Below, in pieces: positions 5,638-10,731 of a DNA stretch of 10,731 bases. Every line of letters starts with the position of its first letter. The first letter of the stretch is position 1. The notes under the pieces were generated by a model. That model had not been told where the DNA came from, did not search any database, and saw nothing but the letters and a program-made list of their open reading frames with translations. Made by a program: the position numbers and the translations under genes. The DNA comes from Succinatimonas sp. UBA6849 (GTDB lineage: Bacteria > Pseudomonadota > Gammaproteobacteria > Enterobacterales > Succinivibrionaceae). The stretch covers positions 15,926 to 26,656 of the forward strand of contig DKDL01000008.1 of the NCBI GenBank assembly GCA_002449335.1, written 5' to 3'.

Positions 5638-6473
5638 TGCAAAGTATAGCTTTGGCTTTAAAAGGCGCTAGGGAGACCCTTAGCGCCGCTTCAATTGAGA
5701 GTGCATCACTAGATGCCTCTTTAATCCTTTCTTATCTTACCCATTACACCAAAGTTCAGTTAATTACTCATGACGATGAACTATTAGATGATGCTCTTTT
5801 AGCTAGATACAATGCCTTAATCGACAAGAGAGCTAAAGGCTATCCTGTGTCCTATATTCTAGGTTACAAAGAGTTTTGGGGCTTAAAGTTAAAAGTAAAT
5901 GAGCATACTTTAATTCCACGTCCGGATACAGAAACTTTAGTACAAGCTGCTCTTGACTGTAAGGTAACAGGTAATGTTCTAGATATGGGAACAGGCTCTG
6001 GCGCAATTATTCTTGCCTTAAAGTCTGAGTTAAAAGATAACATCAAAGCTTATGCCTGTGACTTTTCAGAAGGTGCAATAGATGTTGCTAAAGAGAATGC
6101 TCAGAGCTTAAAGTTAGATGTAGAATTTATAAAGTCTAACTGGTTCAGTTCTATAGATAAATCTATAAAGTTCTCAATGATTATCTCAAATCCTCCTTAT
6201 ATTGAGGTCAATGACGCTCATTTGAACGCATCCTCACTACCTTTTGAACCTATTACTGCTTTAACCTCAGGTCCTGATGGCTTAAATGACATCAGAATCA
6301 TTGTGTCAAAGGCTAAAGACTATCTGCTAAATGGAGCTCCTTTGCTTTTAGAACATGGTTATCTGCAAGGACAAAGAGTTCAAGAGATCTTTAAAAAAGA
6401 AGGCTATGACAGGGTGGTTACAATAAAAGATCTTGAAGGGCGCGACAGGGTAACTTTAGGTTATAAAGCCTGA
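5637..6473 (+). CDS. prmC: Release factor glutamine methyltransferase PrmC (HemK)
   Basis: PrmC transfers a methyl group from S-adenosylmethionine to the glutamine amide of the GGQ motif in RF1 and RF2, which raises release efficiency. The 278-residue length equals the family norm (277 in E. coli). Seen: an N-terminal helical domain; the substrate-side segment FWGLKLKVNEHTLIPRPDTE (80-99); SAM motif I LDMGTGSGAIILAL (115-128); the catalytic NPPY (185-188); FEP (203-205), SGPDGL (211-216) and LLLEHG (236-241). The start is GTG at 5637: it gives an N-terminus that fits the E. coli protein, with AAGG at 5624-5627 as a modest ribosome binding site. The GTG shares a base with the second in-frame UAG of prfA (TAGTG), a classic arrangement for translational coupling. 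It stops at TGA, so its own termination depends on RF2. Confidence 0.95.
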   Translation: MQSIALALKGARETLSAASIESASLDASLILSYLTHYTKVQLITHDDELLDDALLARYNALIDKRAKGYPVSYILGYKEFWGLKLKVNEHTLIPRPDTETLVQAALDCKVTGNVLDMGTGSGAIILALKSELKDNIKAYACDFSEGAIDVAKENAQSLKLDVEFIKSNWFSSIDKSIKFSMIISNPPYIEVNDAHLNASSLPFEPITALTSGPDGLNDIRIIVSKAKDYLLNGAPLLLEHGYLQGQRVQEIFKKEGYDRVVTIKDLEGRDRVTLGYKA

Positions 6474-6482
6474 AAAGAAAAA

Positions 6483-6508
6483 CGGTATTAAGATCTCTCT
6501 TAATACCG
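6483..6508 (-). terminator. Perfect 11-bp hairpin after prmC, T-tract on the minus strand
   Basis: CGGTATTAAGA (6483-6493) and TCTTAATACCG (6498-6508) are perfect complements around a TCTC loop, starting 10 bases after the prmC stop. On the + strand only CTCAATTCC follows. On the - strand the hairpin is followed by TTTTTCTTTT. It is therefore a good intrinsic terminator for - strand transcription and a poorer one for prmC, though the hairpin may still protect the prmC mRNA end. Confidence 0.7.
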
Positions 6509-6659
6509 CTCAATTCCTTATGTTTGTTTGATCTGTTTAGATTTAAAATCTATGGTAAGTATTATAAGTATTTGAAATTTAAAAAATTTGATGTACATAC
6601 AAATTTTGAAAGATTTCATAAAAAAACTCAGCTTTTTTTGAGTTCCACATCTACAAAAG

Positions 6660-6685
6660 AGATTCTTACAAAAGAGAATCTTTTT
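6660..6685 (+). terminator. Weak intrinsic terminator downstream of prmC
   Basis: AGATTCT (6660-6666) pairs with AGAATCT (6675-6681) across an 8-base loop and runs into TTTTT (6681-6685), with an A-run before the stem. The stem is short and AT-rich. It would stop + strand transcription that escapes the prmC end. Confidence 0.5.
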
Positions 6686-6780
6686 ATAAAACATTACCTG
6701 AATGTCAATTGATATACATTAGCAATGCTCCTTTTTTACTCATAAGCTAATGAACTATCACAGAATAATCACATCCTCTT

Positions 6781-6808
6781 TTTAAATTTGCTCTATCTTT
6801 GTTAAGAT
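6781..6808 (+). promoter_or_regulatory. Possible promoter of the first paralogue
   Basis: TTTAAA (6781-6786) and TAAGAT (6803-6808) with a 16-base spacer resemble the arrangement before prfA. Both regions also share the word TTAAATTTGCT. Both boxes match the consensus at only four of six positions. Confidence 0.35.
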
Positions 6809-6839
6809 TAAGCCTGAACGATTAACCGAGATTTTTAAA

Positions 6840-7448
6840 ATGAATATTTTTGATAATAACTACCCACAATACCGTTATGCTGAAGACAAAGCTTCACAAA
6901 ATAATGTCAATTTAACACCTGAATTAAAGTATGTATTACATCTTGAGAAGATGTTTGCAGGCAATGAGTCTTTCTCATGCATCTATTGCACTTTGTTAGC
7001 TAACTTTTTAATCAGCGTTGAAAAAGACTTAATTAAGAAAGATAAACATATTGTAGAAGGTTTAAAAGAGCTAGTAATCAAGTACTTTACTCAATTAAAA
7101 GCAATTCCTGATTATGCCTCTTTAACTGCTGATATTTCAGAGAACTCTGATGTTGTAAGAAGCAGTACCTGTTTAGTACTTCAGCTAGCAGAGCAGGGCT
7201 TAATGTTACAGGGTGTGAACATCAAATTTGCAGATGTGTTTGACACAAATCCAGGCAATATGAACATCACTATTAAATCATCCAAAATCAGAGTAACCGA
7301 GTTTGGTCAGAACTTCATTCAGGATTATGCAAGAATTCTAAGATTAGCAGATGATTCTGTTAAACATGAAAAGATGGCATCTTTATTAGGTGACGTAATT
7401 AAGATCCTGATGAGCATCTATGACAACAGAAATTTGAAGGTTAGATAA
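6840..7448 (+). CDS. Paralogue array member 1 (unrecognised family)
   Basis: 202 residues, no signal peptide or membrane segment, predicted cytoplasmic and mostly helical. The family core as read here: YVLHLEKMF (31-39); an alpha-helical block with KKD (66-68); VLQLAEQGLMLQGVNIKF (113-130); and NMNITIKSSKIRVTEFGQNF (140-159). The last segment, an exposed strand, then T-E-x-G, then a helix, resembles the wing and closing helix of winged-helix proteins; that is an inference. It differs from the other members by a longer N-terminal extension with an NNY-rich start and by lacking the usual V before the conserved G. The start is the ATG at 6840, with only a weak GAG upstream. It is separated from the next gene by 86 bases without a clear terminator, so it may be transcribed alone or with the next three. 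Confidence 0.8.
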   Translation: MNIFDNNYPQYRYAEDKASQNNVNLTPELKYVLHLEKMFAGNESFSCIYCTLLANFLISVEKDLIKKDKHIVEGLKELVIKYFTQLKAIPDYASLTADISENSDVVRSSTCLVLQLAEQGLMLQGVNIKFADVFDTNPGNMNITIKSSKIRVTEFGQNFIQDYARILRLADDSVKHEKMASLLGDVIKILMSIYDNRNLKVR

Positions 7449-7534
7449 GCATCATAAAACTCAGAATTGCCCCTGTGATTTGATTTTTCTAAGGAATTTT
7501 TCAAGATTAAATTCTCCATAGTGACAGGTGTATT

Positions 7535-8095
7535 ATGCAAGATCCGTTTGAACAACTAGATAAAGAATTTTCAAAAAAGATATTGTCTAAGTTCCAACAT
7601 GAAGAAGCCTACGTTAGAGCTTTAGTGGATACTTTTTCTAAAAATGAAAAATATGCACTAATTCTTGGGGCAAGTCTGAGCTCACTGTTTAAAAATTTGC
7701 AAAAAGGTAAGTGGAAAACCAAAGACAGCATCAAGGTAGACTTCTTTAATTGTGTAAAGTCTTATACAGAGCCTTTTAGCTTTGATCCTATCGCAGAGAC
7801 TGACAAAGAGAAAGTTGCTTTTGACCTTTACATCATTGCTTTGCAGATAGTTTCAAGACTTGAACTAGTTGATGGTATTAGTATTGATTTTAGAGACTTT
7901 GATGAAAAGAATGATAACCTCCACTTGGTTATCAAACCTTCAAGATTAGGCGTTACTGAAGAAGGCAATGATTTTACCATTGATGGTAAGTTTTTTGATT
8001 CTCTACCAGATAATGTCAATCCAAAAGATCCTGAATATAAAGATAAGCTCTTAGATGTTTGCGATACTTTTATGGAAGAGCTAGAAGAATACTAA
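7535..8095 (+). CDS. Paralogue array member 2 (unrecognised family)
   Basis: 186 residues from an ATG with AGG 6 bases upstream. The core in order: AYVRALVDTFSKNEKYALIL (25-44); KTKDSIKVDF (61-70); ALQIVSRLELVDGISIDFRD (102-121); NLHLVIKPSRLGVTEEGNDF (128-147). It ends in an acidic helix EELEEY. It is closest to member 3: both have W[KT]TKD.IK.[DE]F and LVDGIS[IV]DF[RK]D, which points to a relatively recent duplication. Only 22 bases separate its TAA from the next ATG, so the two are surely co-transcribed. Function unknown; no catalytic motif is visible. Confidence 0.82.
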   Translation: MQDPFEQLDKEFSKKILSKFQHEEAYVRALVDTFSKNEKYALILGASLSSLFKNLQKGKWKTKDSIKVDFFNCVKSYTEPFSFDPIAETDKEKVAFDLYIIALQIVSRLELVDGISIDFRDFDEKNDNLHLVIKPSRLGVTEEGNDFTIDGKFFDSLPDNVNPKDPEYKDKLLDVCDTFMEELEEY

Positions 8096-8117
8096 AAACG
8101 AGCTTAGGCACAATCAC

Positions 8118-8726
8118 ATGAAGAAAATTATAAACCCAACAAATGAAATTGAATCATTAATAAAGTCTTACGAAAATGACTCTGCATATGCTCATGCTTT
8201 AAAAGATCTAATTGAGAAAAATGACTCATATGGAAAGATCTTTGCTATGTCTCTTTTATGCCTGATCCTAAATATAGCGCATAAAAAATGGACAACAAAA
8301 GATGATATTAAGCAAGAATTCAAGAATGCAATAAATCTTATTATGGGATCTTCTGATTTAGATGAAAAACAAAAAGCTGGTTTTGCAAGGCACGTTTACT
8401 TTACAGTTTTGCAAGTGGCTTCAGTGTACCCCTTAGTTGATGGAATTTCAGTTGATTTTAAAGATATTGAAGAGTCTAATTCTAATATGAATATGAATCT
8501 GGCTATAAAATCGTCAAAACTTAAAGCATACTATACAGCCCAAGAATATGCAGATCAGTGTTATTCTCATTATGACGAAACACAAGAAGAAAAGTTCATT
8601 GAAGGTGTATATGCAGCAGCTTTAGAGTTGATGAAAAAACTATGTGAGAGTATCGATTCACATGGAAACAAAGCTCTGTCTCAACTAGAAGAGCTACAAC
8701 AAATGTATGAAGAATTAGATGATTGA
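8118..8726 (+). CDS. Paralogue array member 3 (unrecognised family)
   Basis: 202 residues. The core: AYAHALKDLIEKNDSYGKIF (23-42); WTTKDDIKQEF (58-68); VLQVASVYPLVDGISVDFKD (97-116); and NMNLAIKSSKLKAYYTAQEY (125-144). The last segment has lost the VTEEG turn of its sister, so this copy may have diverged in what that loop contacts. A C-terminal extension (about 175-202) is acidic and helical, ending EELQQMYEELDD, possibly coiled coil. AGG at 8106-8108 is a modest ribosome binding site. It sits between members 2 and 4 in what looks like one operon, with 41 bases to the next ATG. Confidence 0.82.
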   Translation: MKKIINPTNEIESLIKSYENDSAYAHALKDLIEKNDSYGKIFAMSLLCLILNIAHKKWTTKDDIKQEFKNAINLIMGSSDLDEKQKAGFARHVYFTVLQVASVYPLVDGISVDFKDIEESNSNMNMNLAIKSSKLKAYYTAQEYADQCYSHYDETQEEKFIEGVYAAALELMKKLCESIDSHGNKALSQLEELQQMYEELDD

Positions 8727-8756
8727 TAAGAGTTTAAACAAAGAATTAAACGAAAT

Positions 8757-8761
8757 AAGGA
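8757..8761 (+). promoter_or_regulatory. Ribosome binding site of array member 4
   Basis: AAGGA lies 6 bases before the ATG at 8768, the best-placed site in the array. Confidence 0.65.
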
Positions 8762-8767
8762 CATACT

Positions 8768-9337
8768 ATGTCAAAGAAAAGTGTAGAAAACGAGATTAAG
8801 TTAAAGAGAGCAAAAAAAGCAGTAGCAGAAGCTACTCCATATGGTTGTGCACAGCAATTGATGGCAGTAATGCAAAACAATATGCCATTTGCTGCAACTG
8901 TAGGTTTGTCCTGTGCTGAAATTTTAAAATTCATCGAAGATGGTAAAGCTCCAAAGGATAAGACTTTCTCTCAGTTTGTAGCAGTATTGTGTAACGAGAA
9001 ACAGCATTCTCTACATAATCTCTATCCAAATGAAATGCCACCTAAACCATTCCCTGTAACTAGCCTTGTAATTGCAGTGCTACAGGTTTTAGATAATGCA
9101 AAACTTGTAGAAGGCATTAAAGCTGACTTAGTTCCTACCTTAGTAAAGGACAAGCTTACCATCGATATTCATACTGATCCTGCTAATATTAAGCTTACAG
9201 AGCGTGGCAAAGAGTATATTAAAAACGCAAGTTCAGCTTGCAATATGTTCTCAAGCGCAGCAACTTATGGTCCAGGCTTTGCAAAGTTATTAGTTGATGA
9301 GATAGCCTACATCATTTCTTTGCTTAAGGAAAAATAA
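8768..9337 (+). CDS. Paralogue array member 4 (unrecognised family)
   Basis: 189 residues. A basic start (KKSVENEIKLKRAKKAV) precedes the shared core: PYGCAQQLMAVMQNN (24-38); APKDKTFSQF (61-70); AVLQVLDNAKLVEGIKADL (103-121); and ANIKLTERGKEYI (139-151). LTERGKEYI is very like the closing helix of winged-helix domains, as in many MarR/PadR-like folds, but the rest does not show an obvious recognition helix. It is closer to member 5 (PY.CA.QL, AKLV.G) than to members 2 and 3, so the array contains at least two subgroups. It ends just before a hairpin and a strong terminator, marking the 3' end of the member 2-4 operon. Confidence 0.82.
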   Translation: MSKKSVENEIKLKRAKKAVAEATPYGCAQQLMAVMQNNMPFAATVGLSCAEILKFIEDGKAPKDKTFSQFVAVLCNEKQHSLHNLYPNEMPPKPFPVTSLVIAVLQVLDNAKLVEGIKADLVPTLVKDKLTIDIHTDPANIKLTERGKEYIKNASSACNMFSSAATYGPGFAKLLVDEIAYIISLLKEK

Positions 9338-9343
9338 AAATCA

Positions 9344-9376
9344 TGAAGTTAAAAGAAGATGTTTCTTTTAACTTCA
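9344..9376 (+). repeat. Perfect 14-bp hairpin after array member 4
   Basis: TGAAGTTAAAAGAA (9344-9357) and TTCTTTTAACTTCA (9363-9376) are perfect complements around GATGT. It begins 6 bases after the stop and is not itself followed by a T-tract. It is probably an mRNA 3' stabiliser or a second barrier ahead of the terminator just downstream. Confidence 0.7.
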
Positions 9377-9382
9377 AGTCGT

Positions 9383-9414
9383 AAAAAAACGGAGTTTCAG
9401 GGCTCTGTTTTTTT
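9383..9414 (+). terminator. Strong bidirectional terminator between members 4 and 5
   Basis: AAAAAAACGGAG (9383-9394) pairs with CTCTGTTTTTTT (9403-9414), 12 pairs with one G-U, around an 8-base loop. The T7 on + and A7 on - make it usable in both directions. Confidence 0.88.
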
Positions 9415-9428
9415 GCCATTCATTTTCC

Positions 9429-9434
9429 TATAAT
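9429..9434 (+). promoter_or_regulatory. TATAAT -10 box for array member 5
   Basis: A perfect TATAAT lies 35 bases before the ATG at 9470. The matching -35 region falls in the T-tract of the preceding terminator (around 9406-9411) and is poor, so the promoter may be weak or need an activator. Confidence 0.5.
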
Positions 9435-9469
9435 GAGCTTTATAGATATCTATGACAACGGATTAAAAC

Positions 9470-10054
9470 ATGCTCAAAGCTCCAAAGAAAAATCCTACTG
9501 ATAAGCACGATCCTTACTACTGTGCCTTGCAGTTACAAGAGATCTTAGAGAAGACTAATCTTTCTCCTATCTTAACCATGGTAATGTATGAGTTTTTAAA
9601 AGATGTAGCTGAAGATAAGATTGCAAAAGATTCAACAGTCTATGAGCATATTGAGAGTTTATTTGCTGATAAAATCAGATACTCTATCATGGGTAACAAT
9701 GCTGAAGCTGCAATTCACTCAAAGGCTAAAGCCTATCTTGTGCTTTTGTTGGAAATTGCATGTCATGCAAAGCTTGTAAAGGGCATGGATATGGAGTTAC
9801 AGGCTCTAAAAGATCTTGGTGAGTGTAGAGTCAATGTCAGAATGGTGGGCAAGCAATTTGGAGTTGCTAAAAGGGGATTTGATTTCATCAAGAAATTAGA
9901 TAACTTAAGAGAAGAACACCTAGTAGGCTCAGATCTTATAAAATCACTTACAGCTTGCACTACTGATGAAGTAGACTTCATCCTAAGTCGCTATAAAAAA
10001 GAAGATCCTTTTGAATCTGGTGATGTGATTGTTGTTGACAAGGTGCAGGCTTAA
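9470..10054 (+). CDS. Paralogue array member 5 (unrecognised family)
   Basis: 194 residues. The core is recognisable but the most divergent: PYYCALQLQEILEKTN (15-30); IAKDSTVYEH (51-60); LLLEIACHAKLVKGMDMEL (92-110); and VNVRMVGKQFGVAKRGFDFI (121-140). The conserved LQ has become LE, and the KSSK patch has become MVGKQ. A C-terminal extension (about 175-194) ends in a beta-like VIVVDKVQA not seen in the others. It is transcribed separately from members 2-4, after a terminator and from its own -10 box. GGA 7 bases before the ATG is a weak ribosome binding site. It converges with the nuclease-like gene on the - strand. Confidence 0.8.
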   Translation: MLKAPKKNPTDKHDPYYCALQLQEILEKTNLSPILTMVMYEFLKDVAEDKIAKDSTVYEHIESLFADKIRYSIMGNNAEAAIHSKAKAYLVLLLEIACHAKLVKGMDMELQALKDLGECRVNVRMVGKQFGVAKRGFDFIKKLDNLREEHLVGSDLIKSLTACTTDEVDFILSRYKKEDPFESGDVIVVDKVQA

Positions 10055-10176
10055 GGTTTTACTCTCAACCTAGTCTACCTTTTGAGATATAAGAAAGCCA
10101 GCATAAGCAGGCTCCATATTCTGCCAAAATTTCTCCATCCTCATTTGTAGCATTGAGATGTTCCCTATAGAAAATA
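10055..10176. other. Convergent intergenic region with a hairpin
   Basis: AGCC (10096-10099) and GGCT (10110-10113) with an inner GC/GC pair form a compact stem with an ATAA loop. On the - strand it is followed by TTCTTAT, so it may end the nuclease-like transcript. For the + strand gene only a weak AAGGT/ACCTT pairing followed by TTT (10053-10083) is seen. A 27-codon - strand frame (10070-10153, start ATG, GGGA about 8 bases upstream) is open but unsupported. Confidence 0.4.
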
Positions 10177-10731
10177 TTACTTTATCTTTTTTACCGAGAT
10201 AGAGCAGCTCTTTCCAGCAAATGCAATACCATAGCCGTAGATGTCTTTAACAGTCTTATTTGAAATTAAGGGCTCAGCGTAGTTCTTATCATTAATCTGA
10301 GATATAGCTTTTTCACTTAAAGTTTCAATATCAGAACCTATAGGTGCAGATTTAATCTCAATAATTGCAACTTTTCTACTGTCAATATCTTTAAAGAGAA
10401 TATCAGGATAGCCATCACCTGATTCACAGTTAGAATGGTATTCTCCTAGATTATCTTTACAGTTTGTAAAGATACCGTTTAAGAAGCCATGATAGAAGTT
10501 CTCATGAGGTGCTTTGGTTGCATTATCTCTTATTGATACGAAAGAACGTAATAATGGTCCTAACTTATTTTGTACAAAATCAACATTACCTTCTAATAAA
10601 GAGTTTGCTATGTTTAAGGCTAGGTTGTCTTTTTTTACAACGTCATCAAATCTCTTTTGAATATCATTTTTAAAACAATTTCTGATTTCTAAATTAGGAA
10701 TTCTGACATAGACTTCTTTGTTAGAGGAATT
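10177..10731 (-). CDS. PD-(D/E)XK nuclease-like protein (DUF1703 type), C-terminal part
   Basis: The - strand frame is open from the window end to a TAA at 10177-10179, giving 184 residues with the N-terminus outside. It carries a PD-(D/E)XK nuclease core: HENFYHGFLNGIF (76-88 of the visible part); SGDGYPDILF (104-113) with the metal-binding Asp; VAIIEIKSA (121-129) with the E-x-K pair; AISQI (142-146); and a closing GYGIAFAGKSC strand (166-176). These match the C-terminal DUF1703/PDDEXK_9 domain that usually follows an AAA-ATPase-like domain in a protein of about 500-600 residues, common in gut bacteria. The biological role of that family is not established. All expected catalytic residues are present, so this part looks intact. 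Its gene runs toward the paralogue array, so the two are not co-transcribed. Confidence 0.88.
   Translation of the reverse strand, partial: NSSNKEVYVRIPNLEIRNCFKNDIQKRFDDVVKKDNLALNIANSLLEGNVDFVQNKLGPLLRSFVSIRDNATKAPHENFYHGFLNGIFTNCKDNLGEYHSNCESGDGYPDILFKDIDSRKVAIIEIKSAPIGSDIETLSEKAISQINDKNYAEPLISNKTVKDIYGYGIAFAGKSCSISVKKIK

Larger units (their letters stand above)
6509..6839. other. AT-rich intergenic region with three hairpins
   Basis: This 331-base stretch holds no convincing gene. A TTG-started frame at 6524-6712 has no ribosome binding site and runs through the hairpins, so it is probably chance. Contents: an AACTCA/TGAGTT stem (6625-6630 with 6639-6644) whose T-tract lies on the - strand; an AGATTCT/AGAATCT terminator-like stem on + (6660-6685); a CATTAGC/GCTAATG pair with a 22-base loop (6717-6752); and a TTTAAA (6781-6786) and TAAGAT (6803-6808) promoter-like pair with 16-base spacing, upstream of the 6840 gene. 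Confidence 0.5.

Noticed and set aside
6524..6712. 62-codon frame starting with TTG after prmC
   Set aside because: No ribosome binding site, AT-driven Phe/Lys/Tyr composition, and it runs through terminator-like hairpins. The opposite strand is also open here, showing that openness is not informative.
10070..10153. 27-codon minus-strand frame downstream of the nuclease-like gene
   Set aside because: It has ATG and a GGGA upstream, but it is too short to distinguish from chance and contains the probable terminator hairpin.
1..10731. UAG reassigned as a sense codon throughout the organism
   Set aside because: Three other genes here end in TAG (1224, 3263 and 4343) with no homologous sequence seen after them, and RF1 itself is present, so UAG appears to be an ordinary stop; only prfA shows the anomaly.
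1..10731. CRISPR array, rRNA, tRNA or insertion sequence
   Set aside because: No regularly spaced direct repeats, no cloverleaf-like structure, no transposase and no terminal inverted repeats flanking a gene were seen.

Overview
The window looks like AT-rich gammaproteobacterial chromosome, most plausibly a gut or rumen member of the Succinivibrionaceae (Succinivibrio, Succinatimonas or Anaerobiospirillum-like). This assignment is an inference from the RF1/PrmC sequence style, the AT-rich third positions and the PD-(D/E)XK protein at the right end. No marker here settles the genus.

Layout. (1) Positions 1-2623 hold an envelope cluster on the + strand: the 3' part of a single-pass membrane protein resembling the SrfA family, then two lipoproteins with long coiled coils. 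(2) 2711-3265 is a pRiA4b ORF-3-like protein with unusual acidic inserts, followed by about 440 bp without a convincing gene but with strong inverted repeats. (3) 3704-4345 is an orphan gene with its own terminator. (4) 4543-6473 is the housekeeping pair prfA (release factor 1) and prmC (the methyltransferase that modifies RF1). (5) 6840-10054 carries five consecutive + strand genes of 186-202 codons that I read as divergent paralogues of one unrecognised family. (6) 10177-10731 is the C-terminal half of a PD-(D/E)XK nuclease-like protein (DUF1703 type) on the - strand, facing the array.

Two things deserve most attention. First, prfA ends at an in-frame UAG. The next eleven codons, still in frame, encode a tail matching the usual RF1 C-terminus, and they stop at a second UAG that overlaps the prmC GTG start by one base. 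RF1 is the factor that reads UAG, so this is either a simple truncation or a UAG-based self-regulation analogous to the UGA frameshift of prfB. Second, the five-gene paralogue array has a shared core: a helix containing LQ.A, then LV.G[IM], then a strand with a K-rich patch, then VT..G..FI. This does not match any family I know and may be a lineage-specific system with a winged-helix-like C-terminal half.

The array is probably expressed as three units: the first gene alone; genes 2-4 as an operon ending at a strong terminator (9383-9414); and the fifth gene from its own TATAAT-containing promoter.
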